From contig JAPPUL010000068.1 of the NCBI GenBank assembly GCA_026874595.1, forward strand, positions 1,253,001 to 1,317,000: DNA of 64,000 nt, read 5' to 3'. Both the position numbers and the translations under genes were made by a program. This document shows positions 34,517 through 44,022 of the stretch, one piece after another (the first letter of the stretch is position 1; every line of letters starts with the position of its first letter). The notes under the pieces were generated by a model. That model did no database searches, had not been told where the DNA came from, and saw nothing but the letters and a program-made list of their open reading frames with translations. This DNA is from Sipunculus nudus. Its lineage: Eukaryota > Annelida > Sipuncula > Golfingiida > Sipunculidae.

Positions 34517-35146
34517 ATGAAAGGCAATAAAAAAATAGATTCCCTATTATCTCTTTATATAGAGGCTAGTGATCCGTCTTTACCTCTAAAAGATAGGATT
34601 AAAGCGTTACAGAAGTTATATCGTTCTAAGGAGTTTGATATATTAGAGCTTGAAAAGGCTCAAGTTGCAATGGAGACGATGTCTTTTTTAAAGGTACCGG
34701 ATTCACTATTCCAAGAAGTTATGCTTTCTAATGATAGAACAAGTATGATAAAGCTAAGGGTTGTGGGGGAAAGGGGAGGAGTTGGGTTAATTGAGCTTGA
34801 TAGTAACACTTTTACTAAAGACTATAAAAGTGAACAAGTTTATGTCCGTGATGCCAAAGATATGATTAATCATGATAAGCTAATATTTGATAGCGGACAA
34901 ATAAGACTTGTAGTATATATATTGCGTAATAAGCTAAATATAGACGTAAGCTTAAGCAATATCGACGAAAACCAAGAAAGGAACATCATAACAATACACT
35001 GCGAAGATGATATATCTAAAGAAACAAAACTTGTCGCCTCAAGCCATCTAAGAAAAAACAAGGTGCTATTTAAGGAGTTACCTATTAGAAGAAATTATAA
35101 CCTAAAGGTATTAAATGACACTATAAGGCTTATAACCTTATACTAA
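34517..35146 (+). CDS. Unknown protein cotranscribed with the sigma-like factor
   Basis: 209 residues, no signal peptide or membrane segment. The N-terminal ~60 residues are helical (IDSLLSLYIEASDP, KDRIKALQKLYRSKEFDILELEKAQ). The rest is mixed alpha/beta with IKLRVVGERGGVGLIELD and VVYILRNKLNIDVSL. I do not recognise a family. Starting 10 bp after the sigma-like gene, it is a candidate regulator or partner of that protein, for example an anti-sigma factor, but nothing in the sequence shows that directly. Confidence 0.75.
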   Translation: MKGNKKIDSLLSLYIEASDPSLPLKDRIKALQKLYRSKEFDILELEKAQVAMETMSFLKVPDSLFQEVMLSNDRTSMIKLRVVGERGGVGLIELDSNTFTKDYKSEQVYVRDAKDMINHDKLIFDSGQIRLVVYILRNKLNIDVSLSNIDENQERNIITIHCEDDISKETKLVASSHLRKNKVLFKELPIRRNYNLKVLNDTIRLITLY

Positions 35147-35155
35147 TAAATACCC

Positions 35156-36037
35156 TTATCTATTTAAAATAGCGTTAATAGATCTACTTAATTCAAGTGT
35201 CACCTTTTTATTTACTTTAATCCGTCGTGCTTGTAAAAGAGGATAGAAACTTCTCTCGTCTTTAAGATAGCCTAATGACCTAACTATTGCCCAGTATAGA
35301 AAATAACTTTTAGGAGATTCGTTTTCAAGATAATTAAGTATACGAGCTAAAACAAACGTTTTATTGGCATCGGAGGGCTTTACATTAGCAAAAAGCTTGC
35401 CTAACGCTATAGCTGCAACGCCTCTTACACGTTCTTCTGTATCAGTATCTAAGGTGATTAGTAACCGTCTTGAAAAGGATACACGGTATTTAACATTATT
35501 TAACCGCGCAGCATTCTCGCCAATTAAATATGCTGCTGCTGCTCTAACTTTCCATGCTTGTGATACGTATAATTTATTGTAATGTCTTTGATTCCATAAA
35601 CCCTCCGCAAGCCCCATGTTAAGCAGTTTAACTGTTGTCTCATCTCCAACTCCTTTTGCCATGGCTGCACGGAGTATATATATTTTTACTTCTGGGTCTT
35701 GTGTTTTGCCTATATAGGTACTATAAAGAAATTTTGAGTCTTTCGGTTCGTACTTCTTGAAGTATTTTTGAAAGAACTCTGAATCAGTTAGATATAAATC
35801 TTCTTTAAATTCCTTATCTTCTTCTTCTACTGTAATGTCTACTTTGGACTTCCCTTCTATAGACTTTTTAACTCGGGATGATTGTTTACTCTTGACTCTT
35901 TTTGTACTTTTTGTTACTTTAGTTTTACTTCTTTTTGTTCGACTTGTTCTACTTTGAGATAGCGATATATCGGGCATTACTACCATAAATATCAATACTA
36001 GTGTTAGCCATATTTTAATACTTCTTTTTAATCTCAT
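35156..36037 (-). CDS. Secreted HEAT-repeat-like protein
   Basis: 293 residues. A signal peptide (IWLTLVLIFMVVMPDISLS) is followed by a strongly basic Arg/Lys/Ser/Thr stretch (residues about 28-65), an acidic patch, then alpha-helical repeats of HEAT type (KVRAAAAYLIGENAARL, VRGVAAIALGKLF, FLYWAIVRSLGYL). It is probably periplasmic, with a protein-binding scaffold role. Similar basic-linker plus HEAT proteins occur in spirochaetes, but no function is assigned here. It converges on the unknown gene at 34517 with 9 bp between stops. Confidence 0.7.
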   Translation of the reverse strand: MRLKRSIKIWLTLVLIFMVVMPDISLSQSRTSRTKRSKTKVTKSTKRVKSKQSSRVKKSIEGKSKVDITVEEEDKEFKEDLYLTDSEFFQKYFKKYEPKDSKFLYSTYIGKTQDPEVKIYILRAAMAKGVGDETTVKLLNMGLAEGLWNQRHYNKLYVSQAWKVRAAAAYLIGENAARLNNVKYRVSFSRRLLITLDTDTEERVRGVAAIALGKLFANVKPSDANKTFVLARILNYLENESPKSYFLYWAIVRSLGYLKDERSFYPLLQARRIKVNKKVTLELSRSINAILNR

Positions 36038-36187
36038 TTTATATTACTCCCAAAAAAAAACACAGATTCTCTATCAGTGTCGATATTTGTTTTTGCAGGC
36101 TTTAACTAAAGTGTCACTTTTACGTTACTTTTATAATACATTTTTTAATATTTATACTTCTCTTTACTTACTCAGTAAAATATATTT

Positions 36188-37384
36188 ATGATTAAATATA
36201 AAAGCAATTATCTATATCTTTTTATTAAACACCTATTTAAACCAAACATAATTTATTCGTTATTAGCTGTCTTAACTTTTTTACTTTACTATATAATTTA
36301 TTCATCTGCTCAGACGAATTTAAATAACTACAATACAAACATTTATAAATACATAATTAGCTTTATATATCTTAGTATAGCTATCCTGCTCGCTTTTAGA
36401 TTTTACCCAACTAAAGTTTATATAATTATATTAGCTGGCCTTTTATTTAGAGCTATTATTATCTATTTTAACTATGATAACTCTTTTGTCAATTTAAATG
36501 CTTTTTCTCATAATTATCCCTTTTTAGGCTATTTTGCTATAAAATCGCTTGCTTTGTTTAATAACATCCCCTCTTATGTTCCTTACATCCTCTCCTTAAC
36601 CCTTGACTTTATCATTTGTATACTACTTTTTAACATATTAAAGCAGTATAAGAAACATATTAGCGCAATTACTCTAATCTTTTGGAACCCGCTTTGGATC
36701 CAATCCATTTATAACAACTTTAATCCTCTAATTATTTATGTATTCTTATTTGTTTTAGCTTTCTTTTTTATCTTTCATAAACAGTTTATTGTTGCTTCTG
36801 TTTCTATTTCTTTCGCTTTTTTATTCTTTCATGTGTTCTATCTCTTTTTACCTCTATTCATATACTCTCTGCGTTATGCTTTTATACTATTAGTTGCTAT
36901 TAATTACTTCTTATTATCTTTTTATAAAGACTTTATTGTTACTAATATCCTTTATTCACAAGTTGTTCAGGATATCTTAGAATATCTTTCTTCGGGCTTT
37001 TTAATCTCTTTTGATACTTTTTTAGCTTTGTTTATATTTGCATTCCTTTTTGTATCTTTACTGTGGTTAACATTTTTTAAAATATCTTTTTTTGATAAGG
37101 TTTATATCTTTGTATTTGCTTTAATGCTTATAGCTCCTATTATGTTTAATTATGGGCTTGCTCTCCTTGTCATCTTGTTTGGTGGTGTTTACATCAATTT
37201 TGGCTTCCTTGCTATCTCTTTATTTGTATATCTTTTTCCAACACTTAACTTGCCTTTCCTAAACCAAACTTATAACACTTTTTTACCGCATATTATTATC
37301 GCTTTGGCCTTTGTTTATATAATTATAAAACAATCCCTTAATACTAAAATGTCTTTTTCGAACCACTTTAGGTTTGACAAGTAG
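36188..37384 (+). CDS. Polytopic membrane protein, possibly a GT-C-type glycosyltransferase
   Basis: 398 residues with ten or more hydrophobic segments and very high Phe/Ile/Leu/Tyr content. Segments such as ALTLIFWNPLWIQSIYNNFNP-like spacing resemble lipid-dependent GT-C mannosyltransferase families, but the acidic active-site motif near the first loop is not obvious. Codon use favours T-ending codons, unlike the A/G-ending use of most neighbours. Its stop codon lies in the first of two 44-bp copies of the 3' end of the convergent cbiA gene. Confidence 0.55.
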   Translation: MIKYKSNYLYLFIKHLFKPNIIYSLLAVLTFLLYYIIYSSAQTNLNNYNTNIYKYIISFIYLSIAILLAFRFYPTKVYIIILAGLLFRAIIIYFNYDNSFVNLNAFSHNYPFLGYFAIKSLALFNNIPSYVPYILSLTLDFIICILLFNILKQYKKHISAITLIFWNPLWIQSIYNNFNPLIIYVFLFVLAFFFIFHKQFIVASVSISFAFLFFHVFYLFLPLFIYSLRYAFILLVAINYFLLSFYKDFIVTNILYSQVVQDILEYLSSGFLISFDTFLALFIFAFLFVSLLWLTFFKISFFDKVYIFVFALMLIAPIMFNYGLALLVILFGGVYINFGFLAISLFVYLFPTLNLPFLNQTYNTFLPHIIIALAFVYIIIKQSLNTKMSFSNHFRFDK

Positions 37385-37468
37385 TTGTTTTTGCAAATAA
37401 TACAAAATCTTTAACTTTTATTAAGTAGTTGTTTTTGCAAATAATACAAAATCTTTAACTTTTATTAA
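37381..37468 (-). repeat. Two 44-bp tandem copies of the 3' end of cbiA
   Basis: GTAGTTGTTTTTGCAAATAA starts at 37381 and 37425; the related real gene end starts at 37469. Each copy on the minus strand encodes KDFVLFAKTTT-stop, against KDFVLLAKKTT-stop in the gene. The two copies are identical to each other and differ from the gene, as in the array at 9931-10652. Confidence 0.88.
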
Positions 37469-38937
37469 GTAGTCTTTTTTGCCAGTAATACAAAATCTTT
37501 GCTGAATTCAGGATAACTAAGGGTATGGATATGTGCGTAGGAGGCTAGTACGTTTTTATATAGTAGTCCGTCGTTTTTTCCGTCTAGCCCATACCCTTTT
37601 TTTACTTTGTACACATACTTAAGTTTTTCTTTATCTTCTATATCTATTTTTGCTCTTGAATAGTGAAATTCATGCCCTCTTAGCTCAAAACCTTTTTTAG
37701 CATTTATAAAACTTTCTTTATCTCCGCTAAGCTCAAGTATGCAATAGCCAAGCCCTTGAGGTATTTCTCCTTGCGTTATCTCAAGAGGCAGCGCTCCTAC
37801 CATATCTACTTTAAAACCTCTATAGCTTATACTTTCAGATAAGTACATAAGTCCTCCACACTCGGCGTAAACAGCAAGCCCTCCTTCTATTGATAGCTTT
37901 ATTTCATACATTAGACTCTTAGAAAACTTATTAAGAAATAATTCAGGAAAGCCACCTCCTATATATAAGCCATTTAGATTTTTCGGCAGCTTTTTATCTT
38001 TTAATGTGTCTATATATAATAGCTTTGCTCCTGCATCTTCAAGGGCTTTTAGATTCTCAGGATAATAAAAATGAAACGCTTGGTCTTTTACTATCCCTAT
38101 ACGTACATCACTTACACCCTCTCTTACACCCTCTCTTACATCACTTATTCCGACTTTTATCTCGATGTTTTTATATTCTAACTCAGCTTTTCGTATTTCG
38201 CTTTTGCTTTTTATCGCAACTTTTGATATTTCAAGAACACGCTCTAAGTTTACATTTTCATTTACTAAATACTCTATCTCGTCTATAAGTCGTTTATTAA
38301 CTTCTTCATCTTCTACAAACGGCGTTAAGCCCATATGACGTTCTGATATCTCTATCTTCTCCTCTTTTGGTATTACTCCTAATACCTCTATATTAGTATA
38401 ATTCTTAATTGAACTGAGTAATTTTTGTTCATGACGTTGCCCTCGTACCTTGTTTAGAATTACTCCTTTAATTTGTGTTTCTTTTTCGAAATTAACGTAA
38501 CCTTGTATTAAAGCCGCTATGCTCCTATTAAGCCCTTGTGTGTTTATTACAAGCACAAGCGGTACTTCCAAAAGCCTTGATAGATAAGCATTACTACCCC
38601 TCCCATCCTCATACACGCTGTCATATAAACCTTGATTGCCCTCTATTAGACTAATATCTGCCCATTGACTCTTTTCTTTGAAACTCTCCTTTAAAACACT
38701 TTCTCCCATCATGAATAAATCTAAATTATAACACGTGGTAAAAGATGCGTACGTAAGCCATAATGAATCTATATAATCTGGACCCTTCTTAAACGTTTGT
38801 ACCTTATAGCTCCTTGATAAGCATCTTGAAAGCCCTATTGACAACGTTGTCTTTCCTTCGCCGCGTTTTGGACCTGATATCATGAGCCTGTTTACTGTCT
38901 TAGTTATAACTTGTTTGCTTATCACGCTTTGTCTCAA
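37465..38937 (-). CDS. cbiA: Cobyrinic acid a,c-diamide synthase family protein
   Basis: 490 residues. The N-terminal half is a P-loop amidoligase (ISGPKRGEGKTTLSIGL, GPDYIDSLW, EGNQGLYDS). The C-terminal half is a class I glutamine amidotransferase-like domain with the catalytic Cys in YAECGGLMYL and LRGHEFHYS. The family amidates cobyrinic acid or related tetrapyrroles. No other cobalamin or siroheme gene is in the window, so the substrate is open. A 12-bp duplication (ACACCCTCTCTT twice, 38114-38137) inserts VREG units just before the second domain. The 3' end is copied twice downstream. Confidence 0.9.
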   Translation of the reverse strand: MRQSVISKQVITKTVNRLMISGPKRGEGKTTLSIGLSRCLSRSYKVQTFKKGPDYIDSLWLTYASFTTCYNLDLFMMGESVLKESFKEKSQWADISLIEGNQGLYDSVYEDGRGSNAYLSRLLEVPLVLVINTQGLNRSIAALIQGYVNFEKETQIKGVILNKVRGQRHEQKLLSSIKNYTNIEVLGVIPKEEKIEISERHMGLTPFVEDEEVNKRLIDEIEYLVNENVNLERVLEISKVAIKSKSEIRKAELEYKNIEIKVGISDVREGVREGVSDVRIGIVKDQAFHFYYPENLKALEDAGAKLLYIDTLKDKKLPKNLNGLYIGGGFPELFLNKFSKSLMYEIKLSIEGGLAVYAECGGLMYLSESISYRGFKVDMVGALPLEITQGEIPQGLGYCILELSGDKESFINAKKGFELRGHEFHYSRAKIDIEDKEKLKYVYKVKKGYGLDGKNDGLLYKNVLASYAHIHTLSYPEFSKDFVLLAKKTT

Positions 38938-39072
38938 TAAGATAATGTTCTGATAGACGGTTTTTTAAATAGCATACCTATCATTATAAGTTATATACGC
39001 AAGCTTTTATTTGCATCCTTTTAACGTTTTTAACGTCGGATACAAAACAAAACCTTTGGTAGGTTAAATATC

Positions 39073-41172
39073 CTAATTTGCAAGTAGTTTATAATTGCTT
39101 TTTATAAATCTTTTGTATATCGTATTGTGTAAACTTTTATGTTCTTCCTTTTCAAGCTTCGGATCGTTTAATATCACCGTAAACCCGTCTTCTCGGGCCA
39201 GTTCAAGTAAGCTCTTATCCTCAACTAAATCTGCAAAGAAAAGGGCATTAACTCCTGTTTGCTTTGAACCTAAAAACTCGCCACTTCCACGTAACTTTAA
39301 ATCCTCCTCCGCTAGTATAAAACCATCATTATGTTCTAAAAGCACTTTTAGCCTCTCTTTCCACACTTCACTACCACGCCGTTTGCTTACCACGAAAAAA
39401 CAATTACCATCATATTCTCCACGCCCTATTCTCCCCCTAAGCTGATGTAATTGGCTAAGTCCAAACCTATCTGCATCTTCTATTATCATAAAGCTCGCTT
39501 TATGTACATCTATTCCCACCTCTATTACCGTCGTTGATACCAGTATGTCATATTCTCCGTTTGTAAACTTATCCATTACCGCTTCCTTCTCTCTAAACTG
39601 CATCCCTCCATGAATTAACCCTATCCGCCTATCCTTAAACTCTTTACTCTTAAGCCTTTCATACGTGCTTAGCGCCGAGCTTACGTCCAATTTCTCTGAT
39701 TCCTCTACAAGTGGACATACGACAAAGCCTTGCATACCATTTGATATCTCATTATCTATAAAAGCGTACATCTTCTCCGCGTTTTCTTTGCTGTATATGA
39801 AATGACTCTTTACCACCGCTTTACGCTTTGGTTTGTCCTTTATTATCGATAATTCTAAATCTCCATAAACTGTTAAGGATAAACTTCGTGGTATTGGCGT
39901 TGCCGTCATTAGTAAAATATCTGTAGACTCCCCTTTGCTAACTAGTTTACCACGCTCTAAAACTCCAAACTTATGTTGTTCGTCTATTACCACAAGCCCT
40001 AATTCTTTATATATTACCTCTTCACTAAATAAGGCATGTGTACCTACTACTATATTTGCATGCCCGCTTGCAACCTTTTCAAGCGCTTGTCTTCTTTCTA
40101 ATGACTTAAGTCCGCCTAGCAAAAGTACTGTCTCAACCGCTAAATCCTTTGTAAACTCTTTTAATCTTAAGTAGTTTTGTTTGGCAAGTACCTCTGTTGG
40201 CGCCATTAGTGCACTTTGTTTGCCATTGTCTAGTGCCAGTAGCATCGCTAAAATCGATACCACTGTCTTGCCGCTTCCTACATCCCCTTGTAACATCCTA
40301 TGCATCGGGTATTTTGAATATAAATCTCGTTTTATCTCTGCTAATGCACTCTTTTGTCCATCCGTTAGCTTAAAGTTAAGAGTATTTAATAACTTTTTAT
40401 ATAAACTTCCTTTAGCATCCCTTTTTAAAAACCGCTTTTTCTTACTCTTAGTTAAATAATACTTTTTGAGTGCCACATTACATTCAAGCTCGAATAACTC
40501 ATAATATTTCATCCTATATCTTGCCTTTTCAAGCTTATCATATGAACTTGGAAAATGTAACTCCCTAAAACTCTCCTCTTTTGATAGCAAATTACGATGT
40601 TCAATTAAGTAATTTGGTATTGTATCTTTTATGCTAACTATTTCAAGTGCATCTTTTATCGCTGTCCTTAACGTCTTTTGCAAAAGCCCTTCTGTTAATT
40701 GATATATAGGCACTATCCGAAGCGCTGATAAGCTATTTTCTGCTCCTACCTTTGTATATTCAAAATTTGATGATTGTAACTCGCCATATTTGTACTGAAA
40801 GTTACTTGTTATTATATATTGCTCTCCTACTATAAGAATATCTTTTAAATATGCTCTGTTGTAACATATCAAACTACCGCTCATAACACCATCGTATACT
40901 ATTATCTTCAATACCCGAGTAGACCCAAATTGAAGATATTGATGTTCTACTACTTCTACTTTGACTGATAACTTATCTTTAGCCCCATCTCGTTTTGTAT
41001 TCGATGTATTGTCGCTTGTACTTTTTAGGAAATCTTTTAAACTATGTAATTTACTTCTGTCTTCGTATCTTATTGGAAAGTAAGTTAAAAGCTCGTTTAT
41101 ACTACTTATATTTATTCTTTTAAGTGTATCGACGCTACTTTGTCCAATACCTTTTAAGTCTAATAGTTCCAT
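39073..41172 (-). CDS. recG: ATP-dependent DNA helicase RecG
   Basis: 699 residues, normal. It remodels stalled forks and Holliday junctions. An N-terminal wedge/OB region (about residues 50-150) precedes the helicase core: Walker A MLQGDVGSGKTVVSILAM, DEQHKFG (DExH), TATPIPRSL, and the late QLHQLRGRIGRGEYDGNCFF with the TRG motif region nearby. It reads intact end to end. The proA-nadD pair is transcribed upstream in the same direction, 22 bp away. Confidence 0.97.
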   Translation of the reverse strand: MELLDLKGIGQSSVDTLKRINISSINELLTYFPIRYEDRSKLHSLKDFLKSTSDNTSNTKRDGAKDKLSVKVEVVEHQYLQFGSTRVLKIIVYDGVMSGSLICYNRAYLKDILIVGEQYIITSNFQYKYGELQSSNFEYTKVGAENSLSALRIVPIYQLTEGLLQKTLRTAIKDALEIVSIKDTIPNYLIEHRNLLSKEESFRELHFPSSYDKLEKARYRMKYYELFELECNVALKKYYLTKSKKKRFLKRDAKGSLYKKLLNTLNFKLTDGQKSALAEIKRDLYSKYPMHRMLQGDVGSGKTVVSILAMLLALDNGKQSALMAPTEVLAKQNYLRLKEFTKDLAVETVLLLGGLKSLERRQALEKVASGHANIVVGTHALFSEEVIYKELGLVVIDEQHKFGVLERGKLVSKGESTDILLMTATPIPRSLSLTVYGDLELSIIKDKPKRKAVVKSHFIYSKENAEKMYAFIDNEISNGMQGFVVCPLVEESEKLDVSSALSTYERLKSKEFKDRRIGLIHGGMQFREKEAVMDKFTNGEYDILVSTTVIEVGIDVHKASFMIIEDADRFGLSQLHQLRGRIGRGEYDGNCFFVVSKRRGSEVWKERLKVLLEHNDGFILAEEDLKLRGSGEFLGSKQTGVNALFFADLVEDKSLLELAREDGFTVILNDPKLEKEEHKSLHNTIYKRFIKSNYKLLAN

Positions 41173-41194
41173 GCCTTGATAATCCTTGTACTCT

Positions 41195-41806
41195 TTATTC
41201 CTTTTTTGTCGCTTTGTATAAGTTATTTGACCTTATGTATTCCTCCACTGCTTTAGGTACTAGGTATTTTATCGATTTGCCTTCCAACACTTTTTTTCTT
41301 ATTAACGTTGAGCTTATTTTAAATTGTGTGTTATTTATCTTGTCTATCTCTTTATATTTTTTTAACGCTTCTTCTAACTCTATATCCTCTCCAACTAAAC
41401 CCTTAAGTGCCACTATGAACTTTACTCTCTCTTCTAACTCTTCAAAGCGCATCCATGTTCTTAGCTTTTTAAGTAAATCTACACCTATTATTAAATGTAA
41501 TTTAGTCAAAAGCTTATCCCCATGCCTTTTATAAAGCTCTTCTACTGTATCTATTGTATAAGATATCCCCTTACGCTCAAGCTCAAGAGTATTTAGTTGG
41601 AAGTGTTTATTTCCTTCTAAGGCAAGATTTAACATCTTTACTCGTGAATACTCATCTGCTTTTGGGTATGTGCTTTTATGGGGAGATTTATACGCCGGGA
41701 TAAAGTTTATATAATCTAGTTTATACGCTTCTAATACTTCATTTGCTAAAAGAAGATGTCCGTTGTGTATCGGATCAAATGACCCGCCAAGTAACCCTAG
41801 TCTCAC
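41195..41806 (-). CDS. nadD: Nicotinate-nucleotide adenylyltransferase
   Basis: 203 residues. It adenylates nicotinate mononucleotide in NAD synthesis. GLLGGSFDPIHNGHLLLA contains the H-x-G-H nucleotidyl transferase motif, IPAYKSPHK follows, and ISSTLIRKKVLEG is the ISSTxIR motif. Its ATG overlaps the proA stop by 4 bp, so the two are translationally coupled. Confidence 0.96.
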   Translation of the reverse strand: MRLGLLGGSFDPIHNGHLLLANEVLEAYKLDYINFIPAYKSPHKSTYPKADEYSRVKMLNLALEGNKHFQLNTLELERKGISYTIDTVEELYKRHGDKLLTKLHLIIGVDLLKKLRTWMRFEELEERVKFIVALKGLVGEDIELEEALKKYKEIDKINNTQFKISSTLIRKKVLEGKSIKYLVPKAVEEYIRSNNLYKATKKE

Positions 41807-43062
41807 GTCCTGATTTGTCCGTCTCCGTATATTATATACTTTTTTGTTGTTAGCTCTTTTAGTCCCATTGGCCCGCGTGCGTGTAGTTTGTTTGTACTTA
41901 TTCCTATCTCTGCCCCAAGCCCAAATTGTTGTCCGTCCGTAAAACGGGTTGAGGCATTTGCATATACTGCGCAGGAGTCTACCTCTTGGATAAAGTCTTT
42001 TGCCGCTTTATAACTTTCTGTTATTATTGCATCTGAATGCGATGAGCCGTATTTCCTTATGAATGATAGTGCGTCCTCATACGTATCTACTATCTTAACA
42101 GACAATATCATATCAAGATATTCTTTATAATAATCCTCTTCGCTTGCCGCTTTTATACTCTTATTAAGTCTTTGACTCCGTGCACAACCATTAAGTTCAA
42201 CCCCTGAGTCTAGAAGCTTTTCAAAGAGTTCATTCGTATATTTATACGATTTATGTATAATTAGATTTTCTATTGCATTACATACACCAGGTCTTTGTGT
42301 CTTTGCATTCACCGCAATATCTTCTGCTTTAGTTTTATCAGCATCGTTGTGTATATATAAATTACATACGCCCTTATCGTGCTTAATTACAGGGATGCTT
42401 GAGTTTTTACTTACTGTCTTTATTAATGAATCCCCTCCTCGTGGGATTATTAAATCTACATACTCATCCATCTTTAAAAGATGCATTACATCGCTTCGTT
42501 CTTTGCTGTCTATAAAACTTATTGCCTCTTCTGGTAACCGTGTTGCCTTTAGTGCTTCTTGCATAATCTTAACAAGCACTTTGTTTGTAGAGTAACTTTC
42601 ACTTCCACCCCGCAGTATTGTTACGTTTGAACTCTTTAGACACAATGAGGCTGTTTCTGTTGTTACGTTAGGGCGTGACTCGTATATTATTCCTATAACC
42701 CCTATCGGTACTCGCATCTGTCCTATTGACAAACCGTCTTTTGTCATGTGAGCTCTTGTTATTTCATATACTGGGTCGCTTAAGTTTGATACTTCAAGTA
42801 GGCTATCACGTATCCCTTTAATACGCTCTTTTGTCAGTAGCAACCTATCAAGCATTGCTTTTGATAAATCCTGCTCTGCTCCCTTAGCCATATCTCGCTT
42901 GTTTGATGTTAGTATCTTAGTTTCGTTTTGCAATACCAACTCTGCCATCTTGCGTAAACTTGCATTCTTATCTGCTGTTTTTAGCTTCCCTATCTTTTCT
43001 TTTGCAGATTTTGCATCCTTGCATAGTTTTCGTATCTCTTCTTGTCCCATTTCCTTTTTCAC
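41803..43062 (-). CDS. proA: Gamma-glutamyl phosphate reductase
   Basis: 419 residues. It makes glutamate semialdehyde for proline. The conserved VPIGVIGIIYESRPNVT, LRGGSES, IPRGGDSLI and the catalytic Cys in TQRPGVCNAIENL are present, as are ADASTRFTDG-type residues near NASTRFTDGQQFGLGAEIGIST. Start is GTG at 43062, with an alternative in-frame ATG at 43050. proB is not adjacent. Coupling to nadD is unusual but seen in several bacteria. Confidence 0.96.
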   Translation of the reverse strand: MKKEMGQEEIRKLCKDAKSAKEKIGKLKTADKNASLRKMAELVLQNETKILTSNKRDMAKGAEQDLSKAMLDRLLLTKERIKGIRDSLLEVSNLSDPVYEITRAHMTKDGLSIGQMRVPIGVIGIIYESRPNVTTETASLCLKSSNVTILRGGSESYSTNKVLVKIMQEALKATRLPEEAISFIDSKERSDVMHLLKMDEYVDLIIPRGGDSLIKTVSKNSSIPVIKHDKGVCNLYIHNDADKTKAEDIAVNAKTQRPGVCNAIENLIIHKSYKYTNELFEKLLDSGVELNGCARSQRLNKSIKAASEEDYYKEYLDMILSVKIVDTYEDALSFIRKYGSSHSDAIITESYKAAKDFIQEVDSCAVYANASTRFTDGQQFGLGAEIGISTNKLHARGPMGLKELTTKKYIIYGDGQIRT

Positions 43063-43124
43063 TCTTTCACATCTTTGCTTCTTTGGTACTTGCTTTGTTT
43101 TCTAAGACCCCACACTGCATTTGA

Positions 43125-43505
43125 CTATTTCCCTTTGGGCACTTTTCCTTTGGGCACTTGCTCTTGATTTAATGGGGCCATGTCGCACTTCCCTTCAAAG
43201 ACTACGCTGTCTGCTATCTTTAACTTCTTTGTCTTTATATCTCCGTATAGACGAGCATCGGCATGCAGCTCAACCTTATTCTTTGCATATACATCAGCCT
43301 TCACTACTCCCCATATAAGTACACTCCCTACACTCAATTTCCCTTCCACATACGCTTCCTTGTCTATTATCAATACCCCGCTTGTTTTTATCTCCCCTTT
43401 GAATTTACCTTGTATTCTAAGTGCTGGCGCTGAGTAGCTTAGACTCCCTTCAAATTCTGTGTCTGCTCCTAAATTAGCTTTGACTTCTATATCGTCATAC
43501 AACAT
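43125..43505 (-). CDS. Bactofilin, second copy
   Basis: 126 residues. Regular short beta strands (FEGSLSYSAPALRIQGKFKG, VLIIDKEAYVEGKLSVGS, VLIWGVVKADVYAKN, ADARLYGDIKTKKL) are the bactofilin helix pattern. It differs from the copy at 13846 and lacks its tails. A 15-bp duplication (43132-43161) repeats VPKGK at the C-terminus, suggesting recent slippage. It likely forms cytoskeletal filaments and may copolymerise with the other bactofilin. Confidence 0.88.
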   Translation of the reverse strand: MLYDDIEVKANLGADTEFEGSLSYSAPALRIQGKFKGEIKTSGVLIIDKEAYVEGKLSVGSVLIWGVVKADVYAKNKVELHADARLYGDIKTKKLKIADSVVFEGKCDMAPLNQEQVPKGKVPKGK

Positions 43506-43678
43506 TATTAACTACTATTTCTGTCTCCCTACTGTTTCTAGCCTCATCTTTTAAGTATTAAACAAGATTTAATATGCTAATATTTATAGCTTCTTGCCTT
43601 TCTAGCTACTATTTGTTAGTCTTCTCTAACTTTGGCTTTTACATTATTTTATCTGTTTTGCTTAGCTTGATTATTACA

Positions 43679-43942
43679 TTAAGCCACTACTGCTATTATA
43701 TCATCTATCTTTACGATTAGATGTTCCCTGTCGTCTATCTTTATCTGTGTTCCTGCATACTTGTCGTATATCACCTTCTCATTTACCTTTACTGTTATCT
43801 CATCAGAATCGCCTATTGCTATAACTGTCCCTTCTTGGGTCTTCTCTTGTGCTGAGGCCGGTATATATATACCTCCTGCTGATTTTTCCTCTTGAAACAT
43901 TTCTCTTAATAATACTCGATTTCCTAACGGCTTGATTTTCAT
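43679..43942 (-). CDS. groS: Co-chaperonin GroES
   Basis: 87 residues, slightly short of the usual ~95. N-terminal KIKPLGNRVLLRE, a mobile-loop region EEKSAGGIYIP with the hydrophobic tripeptide that docks on GroEL, and YDKYAGTQIKIDDREHLIVKIDDIIAVV at the end. It caps GroEL folding chambers. groL is not adjacent; the next gene on this strand is the second bactofilin. GGAGG lies upstream of the start, and a strong promoter precedes it. Confidence 0.96.
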   Translation of the reverse strand: MKIKPLGNRVLLREMFQEEKSAGGIYIPASAQEKTQEGTVIAIGDSDEITVKVNEKVIYDKYAGTQIKIDDREHLIVKIDDIIAVVA

Positions 43943-43993
43943 TCTTACTTTTGTCCTCCACTATATTAGTGTCTATTTGAATAATTAAAAAGA

Positions 43994-44022
43994 ATTATAA
44001 TAAAATATAGGTTTGTTGGCAA
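43994..44022 (-). promoter_or_regulatory. Strong sigma-70-type promoter of groS
   Basis: TTGCCA (44017-44022), 17-bp spacer, TATAAT (43994-43999) on the minus strand, about 50 bp before the start codon. No CIRCE operator is visible nearby. Confidence 0.7.

Noticed and set aside
38938-39072. Cobalamin riboswitch upstream of cbiA
   Set aside because: The 135-bp leader shows no B12-box-like sequence or stable structure that I can recognise.
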